Below, one piece after another: positions 34,338-42,770 of a DNA stretch of 64,000 nucleotides. The notes below the pieces were generated by a model. The model searched no databases. It was not told where the DNA came from and saw nothing but the letters and a program-made list of their open reading frames with translations. This stretch comes from Psychrobacillus psychrodurans (GTDB lineage Bacteria > Bacillota > Bacilli > Bacillales_A > Planococcaceae), in the NCBI GenBank assembly GCA_900114885.1, contig FOUN01000002.1, positions 248,001 through 312,000 of the forward strand. Reading direction: 5' to 3'. The position numbers were made by a program, and so were the translations under genes. Every line of letters starts with the position of its first letter. The stretch's first letter is position 1.

Positions 34338-34338
34338 T

Positions 34339-35556
34339 CTATTCTTGAATAATAGGGGCATTTCGAAAATCACTGCCAACCATGCTTTGACCAAACGAAG
34401 ACTGTAATCCTAAGTAATAAAGGTCTGCAGCTTTAATATCTAATTGCAACTGTTTATCATTTTTACTTGCGGCTACTCTACTAATTAGAGGGAGCTGCAA
34501 TTCTTTTTTTATGCTTTGTAAATACGCTTGCCCCTTTTTATTCATTGCTAGAGGTCTTATATATGTGGGTAAATCAATGTCACGTAATTGGTCCCAGGTA
34601 AAGTCGGTATAAATATGTGTTAACATTCGTTGAATCCTTGTCCATGTAAAGCGCTTTGATTTTATTTGTTGCATAAAAGATTCAAAGTTAGTGTTTGTCT
34701 TAGCAGCTTTCCAAATAGCGTTTTCCATACCCTCGGTAATCTCTGCAATTTGTGCCAACTTTTCCTTCGATGAGCGAAGTATAAGTATTCGTAGTGTCGG
34801 ATAAAATATTTCCCAGCTACCAAAAGAAAAGTAGGTACTTTCCCAATCCTTCAGTCCTTCTAAGCTAGGACTAGGCATGAAAGCATTTACCTCTGAGATT
34901 TTCTGCCCTTCGAATAGTAATTTGCGAATACCAGTTGCACTGGCTATAGTTTCGTTATTATTAGCATCATCATGAAAATTTGCGACAACACGTTGAATAG
35001 TCTCAGGTTTAATATTACTGTTTAAAAGGTTTGCAGCCTGGACGTAATGGTATCCTAAAATATTATTTGGTTTAGATAGATCTACTAAACGGTCCGTAGA
35101 GGCTTTAGAAATGTCATTGTACGCTTCATTTAATGCTTTAGGATAACTGATACCTTTTTTTATATAATTTGCAATGGCTGTATTATATTCGTCTTTTTTG
35201 GTTGATAATAGACTGTAGGTTTGTTGAAATGCTTCTAATGAACCTTCTTCACTACCGAAACAAAAGGAACTACACTTTAAAGCATCTAATAAGAAAATAG
35301 AACCTTTCGCAAAATCACTCGCCTGCGCTGTAGCAAATGCATAAGGAAGTTCAATTACTAAGTCAACACCTGAAGCAATGGCCATTTTTGAACGAGTCCA
35401 TTTGTCAACTAGGGCTGGTTCCCCGCGCTGAAGAAAGTTACCAGACATGACGGCAATGACGATATCGTTATTCGTTTTTATACGAGTTTGCTGTAGGTGA
35501 TGCAAATGACCGTTATGAAATGGATTATATTCTACAATAATTCCAGTTGCTTTCAT
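34339..35556 (-). CDS. tmcAL: tRNA(Met) cytidine acetate ligase TmcAL (YlbM)
   Basis: A 405-residue nucleotidyltransferase-fold enzyme with GIIVEYNPFHNGHLHHLQQTR (HxGH-type site, residues 5-25), IAVMSGNFLQRGEPALVDKW (about 34-53) and FCFGSEEGS (about 98). It makes N4-acetylcytidine at the wobble position of elongator tRNA(Met), using acetate and ATP. The length matches the family (about 400). The start follows AAGGAAAGGA. It converges on ylbL with one base between the stops. Confidence 0.93.
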   Translation of the reverse strand: MKATGIIVEYNPFHNGHLHHLQQTRIKTNNDIVIAVMSGNFLQRGEPALVDKWTRSKMAIASGVDLVIELPYAFATAQASDFAKGSIFLLDALKCSSFCFGSEEGSLEAFQQTYSLLSTKKDEYNTAIANYIKKGISYPKALNEAYNDISKASTDRLVDLSKPNNILGYHYVQAANLLNSNIKPETIQRVVANFHDDANNNETIASATGIRKLLFEGQKISEVNAFMPSPSLEGLKDWESTYFSFGSWEIFYPTLRILILRSSKEKLAQIAEITEGMENAIWKAAKTNTNFESFMQQIKSKRFTWTRIQRMLTHIYTDFTWDQLRDIDLPTYIRPLAMNKKGQAYLQSIKKELQLPLISRVAASKNDKQLQLDIKAADLYYLGLQSSFGQSMVGSDFRNAPIIQE

Positions 35557-35622
35557 CTTTAAATCAAATCCTTTCCTTAATGCCAGTATAATGTTAAACT
35601 AATGTAGTGACAAGAAATTATC

Positions 35623-35651
35623 TTGACATCTAAAATCAGTCATTATATAAT
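35623..35651 (+). promoter_or_regulatory. Consensus sigma-A promoter of ylbN-rpmF
   Basis: TTGACA, 17-bp spacer and TATAAT: a perfect match in both hexamers with ideal spacing, 29 nt before ylbN. This is expected for a ribosomal protein operon. Confidence 0.9.
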
Positions 35652-35680
35652 CAACTTTGTTGTCTTGAGGTGATAATCGT

Positions 35681-36220
35681 ATGAAATGGGCAATTCATCA
35701 GCTATCTAAATATCGTGAGAACGGACTAACTTTAGATGAATTCGTGGAACTCGAAAACGTGAAGAAGCGGAACCAGGACGTTCGAAGGATTTCACCCGTT
35801 CACGTAAAAGGGCACTGTACATTTGGTGCAGCGCAAATGACTTGTCACTTTCAGCTTTCAGGGACTCTAATTTTACCATGTGCACGCACTTGGGAAGATG
35901 TAGAATATCCATTTGAGATTGAATCTGATGAAATCTTCAACTGGTCTGAGACAGCACTCGCTTCTGCAAGAGCATATGATAACTTTCATGTTGTAGAAGG
36001 CGATGTTATTGATGTAGATCCAGTTCTAGAAGAATTAATTCTTTTAGAAATTCCAATGCAAGTGTATAAAGAAGGTGCAGACCAATTTAGACATGAGGGT
36101 GGAAATGGTTGGAGTTATGCAACAGACGAAGAACTCAAAGAAGTGCAGGAAGATGAACAACCAAAAGTAGATCCAAGACTTGCTGATTTAGCTAAGTATT
36201 TTGATCAAACAGACGAATAA
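35681..36220 (+). CDS. ylbN: YlbN, YceD/DUF177 family protein
   Basis: A 179-residue protein with the DUF177 signature in the C-terminal half (DPVLEELILLEIPMQVYKEG) and an acidic tail ending in DPRLADLAKYFDQ. The conserved cysteine pair is changed; one Cys remains in LILPCARTWED (about residue 67). YceD in E. coli affects 23S rRNA accumulation, and the gene is almost always next to rpmF, as here, 24 nt upstream. GAGGTGA precedes the ATG. Confidence 0.9.
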   Translation: MKWAIHQLSKYRENGLTLDEFVELENVKKRNQDVRRISPVHVKGHCTFGAAQMTCHFQLSGTLILPCARTWEDVEYPFEIESDEIFNWSETALASARAYDNFHVVEGDVIDVDPVLEELILLEIPMQVYKEGADQFRHEGGNGWSYATDEELKEVQEDEQPKVDPRLADLAKYFDQTDE

Positions 36221-36244
36221 TAGATCTGTAAGGAGGTGCCACCT

Positions 36245-36418
36245 ATGGCAGTACCAGCTAGAAGAACTTCTAAAACTGTAAAAAGAAAGCGTCGTACACA
36301 TTTTAAATTATCCGTACCTGGTATGGTTGCTTGTTCAAATTGTGGTGAAATGAAATTGGCTCACCGTATTTGTAAATCTTGCGGTCAATACAAAGGGAAA
36401 GAAGTATTGAGCAAATAA
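36245..36418 (+). CDS. rpmF: 50S ribosomal protein L32
   Basis: A 57-residue basic protein, [21 protein letters not shown] at the N-terminus, with a zinc ribbon of two CxxC pairs (CSNC and CKSC). It therefore belongs to the zinc-containing form of L32. ATG 36245 follows a full AAGGAGGTG site at 6 nt. A strong terminator follows. Confidence 0.97.
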   Translation: MAVPARRTSKTVKRKRRTHFKLSVPGMVACSNCGEMKLAHRICKSCGQYKGKEVLSK

Positions 36419-36436
36419 TTCAGTATTTGTTCCTTA

Positions 36437-36475
36437 AAAGACTACCAAAGAGACCATGGCTCTTCGGTAGTCTTT
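36437..36475 (+). terminator. Terminator of ylbN-rpmF
   Basis: AAAGACTACC pairs with GGTAGTCTTT, extended by AAGAG/CTCTT inside. A T-rich run follows. Confidence 0.9.
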
Positions 36476-36511
36476 TTCTCTATTCACATTTTTTAAAAGG
36501 GGTGCGAGTAA

Positions 36512-37273
36512 ATGGCTTATACGTTAGTAAAAAGAGAAGGAATAATTATTTTAGAAATAAATAGACCTGCTATACATAATGCGATAAACATGGAAGTCTT
36601 AGAGGGGTTTAAAGAGTTAGTACTTACAGTGAAAAATGAAAGTTCTATTAAATTAGCAGTAATAACAGGAGCAGGGGATAAGTCTTTTTGTTCCGGTGGC
36701 GATTTAACTGTTCTACATAAGTTGAAAACAGAGCGAGAGTCGTATGAAATGTTAAGTGACGCAGCGACTATTTTATATGATGTTGCTACGCTACCAATCC
36801 CTACTTTAGCGTTAGTTAACGGTACCGCAGTAGGTGGAGGTTGTGAGATTGCAACTTTATGCGATTATCGTTTAGTAAAGAAAGGCGCAAAATGTGGGTT
36901 CATTCAAGGTCAATTGGCGATTACTTCTGGTTGGGGCGGAGGAACCTATTTATGGGAAAAAGGGTTGCGACTAGATCATACACTCCAAATGCTAACAGAA
37001 TCGATTCCTTATGTATCTGACCAACTCCAAGCGATTGGCTGGGCAACGGAAGTTTTCGAAGGAAATAAATACGATGCCCTAGAAACATTTATACAAAAAA
37101 TGATTGTGCCACATGAATCTGTATTAAAAGCATACAAAATGCAATTAATTCGAAAATGGCAACAGACTAAATTATTCGAACGAATTATAGAAGAGGTTAG
37201 AACTTGTTCCGTTCTATGGGAGCAAGAAGCGCATCATCAAGCAGTCGATTCATTTTTATCTAAAAAGAAATAA
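36512..37273 (+). CDS. Enoyl-CoA hydratase/isomerase family protein
   Basis: A 253-residue crotonase-fold protein. Oxyanion-hole segments are KSFCSGGDLTVL (about residues 58-69) and NGTAVGGGCEIATLCDYRL (about 101-119). The catalytic-face segment FIQGQLAITSGWGGGTYL has no standard hydratase Glu pair, and it is closer to hydrolase or atypical members than to classical enoyl-CoA hydratase. The reaction is therefore open. AAAAGGGG lies upstream of the ATG. It stands alone between the rpmF terminator and gerR. Confidence 0.85.
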   Translation: MAYTLVKREGIIILEINRPAIHNAINMEVLEGFKELVLTVKNESSIKLAVITGAGDKSFCSGGDLTVLHKLKTERESYEMLSDAATILYDVATLPIPTLALVNGTAVGGGCEIATLCDYRLVKKGAKCGFIQGQLAITSGWGGGTYLWEKGLRLDHTLQMLTESIPYVSDQLQAIGWATEVFEGNKYDALETFIQKMIVPHESVLKAYKMQLIRKWQQTKLFERIIEEVRTCSVLWEQEAHHQAVDSFLSKKK

Positions 37274-37280
37274 TATGAGA

Positions 37281-37308
37281 GTCTATTTGTACCCACTTTG
37301 CATATATT
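37281..37308 (+). promoter_or_regulatory. Candidate sigma-E promoter of gerR
   Basis: GTCTATT, 13-bp spacer, CATATATT: 5 of 7 and 7 of 8 matches to the sigma-E consensus, 25 nt before the gerR start. B. subtilis gerR is transcribed by sigma-E. Confidence 0.4.
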
Positions 37309-37333
37309 AATAAAAAAGCAAAGGGTGATCTAG

Positions 37334-37735
37334 ATGAATGTAAAATTGAGAAAAGATAGTTGGACTGAAGAAGAAGATAATCTTCTAAAAGAAATAATTT
37401 TGAACAAAATTAATCAAGGCCACACGCAAATTTCTGGTTTTCAGGAAGCCAGTGTATTACTAGGAAGATCAAAGCAGGCGTGTGCATTCCGATGGAACAA
37501 GAATCTACGCCCTCAAATTATTAAAAAAGAACATAAAACAACAACCTCGTATTCTACTAGAGAAATAGCAGATTCCTCATCGCTTCAAAACCATTTGCAA
37601 TTGGCAATGGAAAGTTATGATGAAATGAAGCATTCTTACGATGAAATTTCAAGTGCATATAATTTGTTGAAAAATGATTATGAACAGTTATTAAACTGGG
37701 TTAAACAAGGTATTACTCATATCGAACGCAAGTAA
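37334..37735 (+). CDS. gerR: GerR/RsfA family Myb-like sporulation regulator (YlbO)
   Basis: A 133-residue protein with an N-terminal Myb/SANT-like domain, SWTEEEDNLLKEIIL and LLGRSKQACAFRWNKNLRP (residues 8-57). A linker and a C-terminal coiled coil (about 82-125; MESYDEMKHSYDEISSAYNLLKNDYEQL) follow. The architecture is that of RsfA and GerR (YlbO). GerR acts in the B. subtilis mother cell; RsfA acts in the forespore. The position after rpmF argues for GerR. AAAGGGTGA precedes the ATG. Confidence 0.87.
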   Translation: MNVKLRKDSWTEEEDNLLKEIILNKINQGHTQISGFQEASVLLGRSKQACAFRWNKNLRPQIIKKEHKTTTSYSTREIADSSSLQNHLQLAMESYDEMKHSYDEISSAYNLLKNDYEQLLNWVKQGITHIERK

Positions 37736-37762
37736 AAGAAGCCTTTTTATAAGGCTTCTTTT
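37734..37762 (+). terminator. Terminator of gerR
   Basis: AAAAGAAGCC pairs with GGCTTCTTTT around a 9-nt loop. The stem begins at the gerR stop codon. Confidence 0.85.
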
Positions 37763-37862
37763 ATTGTATAAAATACAATACTGAAGAATATAGTTGAAAT
37801 CGCTTTCACCATTCGTATAGACTAATATAGATGGGGAAATGTCAAACGAAGGGGGAAATAAG

Positions 37863-39224
37863 ATGAAGAAAGTGTTAATTGCAAATAGGGGAGAAATAGC
37901 TAGACGAATTATTAAAACATGTAAAAGATTAAATATTGAAACTGTGGCAATCTATTCGGAAGCTGACAAAGATTTACCTTACGCAAAAGAGGCTGATTTT
38001 GCTTTTTTAATAGGTCCAAATCAAGTTCAACAATCATACTTAAAAGTAGATGATATTATTGCGCTTGCAAAAAGGGAAAAGGTTGATGCGATTCATCCGG
38101 GATACGGGTTTTTATCGGAGAATGCTGAGTTTGCCCGTAAAGCAGAAGCTGAAGGTATTATTTTTATTGGTCCAAAACCAGAAACAATGGAAAAAATGGG
38201 AGATAAAATTGGTTCAAGAATTACGATGATTGATGCGAACGTTCCAGTTGTTCCGGGAACGGAAGAAGGACTTGCTTCTGTAGAAGATGCAATAGTAGCG
38301 GCTGCTTCGATTGGGTATCCGATTATGCTTAAAGCGAGTGCTGGCGGTGGCGGTATAGGAATGATTCGATGTGATGATGAAGCGACGCTTGTTAAAAATT
38401 TTGAATCTATTAAAACACGTGCAAAATCTTATTTTGGCAGCGATGTAGTTTTTCTTGAAAAATTTATTGATTCATCTAGACATATTGAAGTACAAATTTT
38501 TGGGGACACTCACGGAAATATTGTTCATTTATTTGAACGAAATTGTTCTGTTCAACGTAGAAACCAAAAAGTTATGGAAGAGGCACCTTCTCCCAATTTC
38601 CCTCAGGAAGCTAGGGAGAAATTATGGGAGGCAGCTGTGAATGCAGCGAAAGCTGTAAACTATATTAATGCTGGGACTGTTGAATTTATAGTAGATCATA
38701 ATCATCAGTTCTATTTCTTAGAGATGAATACTAGATTACAGGTAGAGCATCCGATTACGGAAGCTATCACGGGGTTCGATTTAGTAGAATGGCAGCTAAA
38801 GGTTGCTGCTGGAGAAGAACTACCTGTGAAAGATCAATCTTCGATAAAATCTAATGGACATGCAATAGAATTTAGAATATATGCGGAGGACCCAAAAACA
38901 TTTTTCCCATCACCTGGAACTATCACTGCACAAAGTTTTGAAACAGATGAGAAAATTCGAATAGATGCAGGTTACGCAGAAGGTGATAAAGTCACGCCGT
39001 TCTACGATCCGATGATTTCTAAAATAATTGTTCATGCAGAAAATAGAAAATTAGCGATAGAGTCTGCACAAAAAGTATTTTCTTCTGCTAAAATAGAAGG
39101 TGTGAAAACAAATATTCCACTATTCCATCAGTTTTTGGAAGATGAGAGTTTTATAAGTGGTGAGTATTCAACATCTGTTTTAGGGGAATGGATGAACAAA
39201 CAAAGGGAGGAAGTTTCAAAATGA
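37863..39224 (+). CDS. Biotin carboxylase subunit of acyl-CoA carboxylase
   Basis: A 453-residue biotin carboxylase: KVLIANRGEIARRI at the start, ATP-grasp glycine loop LKASAGGGGIGM (about residues 160-171), EVQIFGDTHGNIVHLFERNCSVQRRNQK (about 208-235), and EMNTRLQVEHPITEAITG (about 286-303). It carboxylates biotin using ATP and bicarbonate. ATG 37863 lies behind GAAGGGGG; the ATG at 37839 has no site. Its stop overlaps the next start as ATGA. It is a paralogue of the first domain of PycA. B. subtilis has no such operon at this position. Confidence 0.93.
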   Translation: MKKVLIANRGEIARRIIKTCKRLNIETVAIYSEADKDLPYAKEADFAFLIGPNQVQQSYLKVDDIIALAKREKVDAIHPGYGFLSENAEFARKAEAEGIIFIGPKPETMEKMGDKIGSRITMIDANVPVVPGTEEGLASVEDAIVAAASIGYPIMLKASAGGGGIGMIRCDDEATLVKNFESIKTRAKSYFGSDVVFLEKFIDSSRHIEVQIFGDTHGNIVHLFERNCSVQRRNQKVMEEAPSPNFPQEAREKLWEAAVNAAKAVNYINAGTVEFIVDHNHQFYFLEMNTRLQVEHPITEAITGFDLVEWQLKVAAGEELPVKDQSSIKSNGHAIEFRIYAEDPKTFFPSPGTITAQSFETDEKIRIDAGYAEGDKVTPFYDPMISKIIVHAENRKLAIESAQKVFSSAKIEGVKTNIPLFHQFLEDESFISGEYSTSVLGEWMNKQREEVSK

Positions 39225-39433
39225 AAAATTTAGAATCGACAATGGCAGGAACAGTATTTACAGTAAATGTAGCAGTTGGGGAAGAAGTATCAGCTGGACA
39301 GGTAGTAATGGTGTTGGAATCGATGAAAATGGAGATTCCAATAGAAGCGGAAACAGCGGGTAAAATTGCAACAATCAATGCCGGAGAAGGCGACTTCGTA
39401 AATGAAGGCGATGTTTTAGTAACGTTTGAATAA
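39221..39433 (+). CDS. Biotinyl carrier protein of acyl-CoA carboxylase
   Basis: A 70-residue single biotinyl/lipoyl domain with VLESMKMEIPIEAE; the Lys of SMKM (about residue 35) is the biotin site. It passes carboxybiotin between the carboxylase and the carboxyltransferase. It is much shorter than AccB, lacking the thumb and the N-terminal linker, as is usual for YngHB-type partners. GGGAGG precedes the start, which overlaps the carboxylase stop by 4 nt. Confidence 0.93.
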   Translation: MKNLESTMAGTVFTVNVAVGEEVSAGQVVMVLESMKMEIPIEAETAGKIATINAGEGDFVNEGDVLVTFE

Positions 39434-39448
39434 AGGGGGCTTTAAACC

Positions 39449-40990
39449 GTGGGAGAATCAAAGGGGTATAATGATAGATTAGAAGAAAAACTAGCATCAG
39501 TCTATTCTGGTGGACATGAAAAGTATCATGAAAAAATGAAAGAGCAAAATAAATTATTTGTACGTGATCGTTTAGCATTACTTTTCGATAATGGGGAATA
39601 TATCGAAGATGGCCGCTTTGCGAATGTAGAGGCAGGGGATTTGCCAGCAGATGGGGTTGTAACTGCAACTGGTAAAGTGAATGGACAAACTGTTTGCGTT
39701 ATGGCAAATGATTCCACTGTAAAAGCTGGATCATGGGGATCACGTACAGTTGAAAAAATTATTCGCATCCAAGAAATAGCAGAAAAAAATAGAGTGCCAA
39801 TGCTGTACCTAGTAGACTCAGCTGGTGCTCGTATTACGGATCAGCTGGATATGTTTCCAAATCGCCGGGGAGCAGGGAGGATATTTCATAACCAAGTAAG
39901 ACTTTCTGGCTTTATACCACAAATTTGTCTATTGTTTGGTCCTTCTGCTGCTGGAGGAGCATATATACCCGCTTTTTGTGATATTGTCTTTATGGTTGAA
40001 GGTAATGCTTCCATGTATTTAGGTTCACCTCGAATGGCCGAAAAGGTTATTGGTGAAAAGGTAACACTGGAAGAAATGGGCGGAGCTCGTATGCACTGTA
40101 CAGTCAGTGGTGTAGGGGATGTACTTGTTTCTACAGAGGAAGAGGCAATTATAGAGGCTAAACGCTACTTAAGCTTCTTCCCGTCGAACTATACAGAAAA
40201 ACCTAAACAAGTGGAAGCAAAGGCTATTAAAGAAGGAAGAACACTAGAAGAAATCATTCCAGAAAATCAAAATGCACCATTTGATATGTATGAAGCAATA
40301 GATGCGATTATTGATGATGGAACTTTCTTTGATGTGAAAAAGCTGTTCGCTCCTGAGCTAATTACTGGATTAGCACGAATAGATGGTAGAGCAGTAGGTA
40401 TTATTGCCAATCAACCAAAAGCTAAAGGTGGAGTACTCTTTGTTGATTCTGCCGATAAAGCAACGAAATTTATCTCACTTTGTGATGCATTTTCCATTCC
40501 ACTATTATTCCTAGCTGACGTTCCTGGATTTATGATTGGAACGAAAGTAGAACGTGCAGGTATTATTAGACATGGGGCGAAGCTGATTGCAGCAATGAGT
40601 TCTGCAACAGTTCCGAAAATATCTGTTATTGTGCGTAAAGCATATGGAGCGGGTTTATATGCAATGGCTGGTCCGGCATTTGAGCCAGATGTGTGTATTG
40701 CTTTACCTACAGCGCAAATTGCTGTAATGGGTCCAGAAGCGGCAGTAAATGCTGTATATTCAAACAAAATTGAAGCAATCGAAGATCCAAAGGAACGTTT
40801 AAAATTTGTTCAAGAAAAGCATGCGGAATATAAAGAGGAAATTGATATTTATAAGCTTGCCTCTGAAATGATTATCGATGAGATTGTTGCACCAAGTGCT
40901 TTACGTTCGGAACTTGCAAATCGTTTGCGCTTCTATGAAGGCAAACAAATAGTAAATGCACCTCGAAAACATCCGGTGCTTCCTGTATAA
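39449..40990 (+). CDS. Acyl-CoA carboxylase carboxyltransferase subunit
   Basis: A 513-residue carboxyltransferase with N- and C-terminal crotonase-like halves. Typical segments are LVDSAGARITDQLDMFPNRRGAG (about 122-144), FGPSAAGGAYIPAFCD (about 165-180), FLADVPGFMIGTKVERAGIIRHGAK and AYGAGLYAMAGPAFEPD. The family includes propionyl-, methylcrotonyl- and acetyl-CoA carboxylases; the substrate is not decided by sequence reading. In B. subtilis, yngE (with yngHB) acts in leucine degradation. The start is GTG 39449 behind AAAGGGGG. It closes a three-gene operon. Confidence 0.92.
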   Translation: MGESKGYNDRLEEKLASVYSGGHEKYHEKMKEQNKLFVRDRLALLFDNGEYIEDGRFANVEAGDLPADGVVTATGKVNGQTVCVMANDSTVKAGSWGSRTVEKIIRIQEIAEKNRVPMLYLVDSAGARITDQLDMFPNRRGAGRIFHNQVRLSGFIPQICLLFGPSAAGGAYIPAFCDIVFMVEGNASMYLGSPRMAEKVIGEKVTLEEMGGARMHCTVSGVGDVLVSTEEEAIIEAKRYLSFFPSNYTEKPKQVEAKAIKEGRTLEEIIPENQNAPFDMYEAIDAIIDDGTFFDVKKLFAPELITGLARIDGRAVGIIANQPKAKGGVLFVDSADKATKFISLCDAFSIPLLFLADVPGFMIGTKVERAGIIRHGAKLIAAMSSATVPKISVIVRKAYGAGLYAMAGPAFEPDVCIALPTAQIAVMGPEAAVNAVYSNKIEAIEDPKERLKFVQEKHAEYKEEIDIYKLASEMIIDEIVAPSALRSELANRLRFYEGKQIVNAPRKHPVLPV

Positions 40991-41003
40991 TATTATTAAT
41001 GCT

Positions 41004-41028
41004 AAGGTCTACCTCAGAGGTAGACCTT
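41004..41028 (+). terminator. Terminator of the acyl-CoA carboxylase operon
   Basis: AAGGTCTACC pairs with GGTAGACCTT around TCAGA, then six T. Confidence 0.92.
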
Positions 41029-41110
41029 TTTTGAAAGACTTGAAAGTATATAAAAATGGTAATTGAAAAAATTTGAATAAATAAAGAGCTTTGGAAAAAT
41101 TATCCGTTTC

Positions 41111-41202
41111 GCAAGTAAAAGGCAATAGACCGCAAGTAATTTTAGCCTTAGAGCAAGTAAATCACACATGACCGCAAGTAAGTCGTAGGTGAGAGCAAGT
41201 AA
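41111..41202 (+). repeat. 21-bp periodic GCAAGTAA array, module R2 (copy 2)
   Basis: Perfect GCAAGTAA octamers begin at 41111, 41132, 41153, 41174 and 41195: five units at exactly 21 bp. Bases before the octamer alternate between CC and GA, as in the array at 60361. It has one unit fewer than that array because the fourth and fifth units are merged. No reading frame stays open through it. Confidence 0.95.
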
Positions 41203-41288
41203 AGAAAAATTAGAATCGGATTATTCATAATAAATAAGATATGCTTCTTGCGGGCACAAAGTAAGTGTATTTGGTACTCACAATGTAA

Positions 41289-41392
41289 TCACATAGGAAA
41301 ACGTATGTCTAAAGCCCTTCGAAAACAATAGAAACTGATTTTGAACTCAAAGGGCTGGGAATGTCTTTTCCCGGTTTTTATTAGGATACAGG
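41289..41392 (+). repeat. Structured intergenic element, module R3 (copy 4, 3' part only)
   Basis: Contains CTAAAGCCCTTCGAAAACAA, TAGAAACTGATTTTGAACTC and AAAGGGCTGGGAA, ending in a GGGAA/TTCCC hairpin and five T. AGCCCTT can pair with AAGGGCT across the element. It ends 10 nt before the panE start, so it could also be the 5' leader of panE. The stretch 41203-41288 between the array and this module shows nothing I can assign. Confidence 0.65.
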
Positions 41393-41401
41393 GGTGAATT
41401 T

Positions 41402-42292
41402 ATGAATATTGGAATTGTTGGTGCAGGAGCGATAGGGCTACTATTTGGTGCTTATTTTTCGGAGGTAGGACATCGTATTACTTTCTTAGTCCGAGAAACT
41501 AATGTAGACAAGCATTTATACATAGAGAAAAGTAATGAAAATCGGGAACGAATTGTTTGTGAGATTGTTTCGGACATAGCTGATCTACAACGAATGGATC
41601 TTATTATTATTGCAGTGAAATATCATCATCTTAAACCATTAAAAAACCAGTTAAACTCTTTACCACTACATATCCCCCTATTATTTATACAAAATGGACT
41701 ATCACATATAGATTTCCTGGAGCAATTACAACAAGATACAATTATGATCGGATCTGTGTTACATGGTGCTACAAAAAAAAATAACCATACGGTTCAACAC
41801 TTGGGGGTAGGTCCAACTTATATTGGGTTTTATAAGGGTGAATGGCATTTCATTAATAATATTGTAGAGAAGAATAACGACAAGTTTCCGCTGATTTTAA
41901 CACCGAACATCGAGCAAATGCTTGTTAAAAAAGCGATGCTAAATTGTTTAATCAATCCATTGACTACCATTGCTTGCGTGACTAATGGTGAACTTATTAA
42001 CAATGATTCATATAAAGTTATATTGAGAAGTATGTACAACGAAATGATGGAAGCATTTGAAGAATGGAAAGAAAAACTTACTTGGGATGAAGTTGTGGCG
42101 CTTTGTGAGAATACTGGATCCAATCGTTCTTCCATGCTTAAGGATTTTGAGAATGGTCGAATGATGGAGTTAGATACAATAGTTGGAGCTTTATTAGAGA
42201 GGGCCACTCTAAGAAAGAAAACATTGCCTATTTTACAGGCGTTTTATTTATTATTAAGTGAAATGAATAAAGAAGGTGATTATAATCGTTAA
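41402..42292 (+). CDS. panE: 2-dehydropantoate 2-reductase (ketopantoate reductase)
   Basis: A 296-residue NADPH-dependent enzyme of pantothenate synthesis. The N-terminal GIVGAGAIGLLFGAYFSEVGH is the Rossmann motif. IIIAVKYHHL (about 75) and KKAMLNCLINPLTTI (about 176), with the catalytic Lys, follow. Its C-terminal helical domain is present at full length. It corresponds to B. subtilis ylbQ (panE) in position. AGGGGTGA precedes the ATG. Its end overlaps the DUF3397 gene. Confidence 0.9.
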   Translation: MNIGIVGAGAIGLLFGAYFSEVGHRITFLVRETNVDKHLYIEKSNENRERIVCEIVSDIADLQRMDLIIIAVKYHHLKPLKNQLNSLPLHIPLLFIQNGLSHIDFLEQLQQDTIMIGSVLHGATKKNNHTVQHLGVGPTYIGFYKGEWHFINNIVEKNNDKFPLILTPNIEQMLVKKAMLNCLINPLTTIACVTNGELINNDSYKVILRSMYNEMMEAFEEWKEKLTWDEVVALCENTGSNRSSMLKDFENGRMMELDTIVGALLERATLRKKTLPILQAFYLLLSEMNKEGDYNR

Positions 42293-42662
42293 TGTGCTTT
42301 CAGTTTTCGTTATATATCCGGTAGTTGTTTTTTTGATTACTTTTCTTTTTAGTAAATACATTTTACGTAAAAGAAAAAAGTCAATTGGAATAGCATCTGA
42401 TATATCGACTTTATGTTTATATTTTTCTATTACTAATTTGTTTTCTTTTATCTTCTTAAAAGAGATTGGTTGGCATCTAGTTATTTTTTCCATTATTTTT
42501 GCTACAATTATGTCGTATCTAGAATGGCGCTCTATAAAAGAAATCGAAGTAATTGCGTTATTAAGGAAAATTTGGAGAATATTATTTCTGATATTATGCT
42601 GTATGTATGCAATTTTATGGTTATTCGGAGTTATCCGATATGTTTTAACTTATATAAGCTAA
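42276..42662 (+). CDS. DUF3397 family membrane protein
   Basis: A 128-residue protein with four predicted membrane helices (about residues 5-25, 41-60, 66-80 and 97-125) and the basic loop KYILRKRKKSIG. The pattern and position before bshC fit the DUF3397 family. The function is unknown. The start is uncertain: GTG 42276 overlaps panE by 17 nt and has a weak site; GTG 42294 is the alternative. Confidence 0.75.
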   Translation: MIIIVNVLSVFVIYPVVVFLITFLFSKYILRKRKKSIGIASDISTLCLYFSITNLFSFIFLKEIGWHLVIFSIIFATIMSYLEWRSIKEIEVIALLRKIWRILFLILCCMYAILWLFGVIRYVLTYIS

Positions 42663-42686
42663 TAATTTTCACACATAAATAGTAAG

Positions 42687-42695
42687 TGATATACT
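42687..42695 (+). promoter_or_regulatory. Extended minus-10 promoter of bshC
   Basis: TGATATACT (TGn plus TATACT) lies 75 nt upstream of bshC. TTTGGTGAATTTTCACCAAA, a perfect inverted repeat at 42719-42738, follows in the leader and could be an operator or small hairpin. Confidence 0.45.
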
Positions 42696-42770
42696 CTTAA
42701 AGTATTTAAGATGATAGCTTTGGTGAATTTTCACCAAAATGAATATGAAAACAACCGAGGTGGAAAAAAC

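Noticed and set aside
37727-37738. CGCAAGTAAAAG at the gerR stop codon, identical to 12 bases of the R2 array
   Set aside because: A single octamer inside a coding end, with no neighbours at 21 bp; most likely chance.
41111-41202. Possible CRISPR array
   Set aside because: The repeated part is only 8 bp, the period is 21 bp, spacers recur at other loci, and no cas genes are present.
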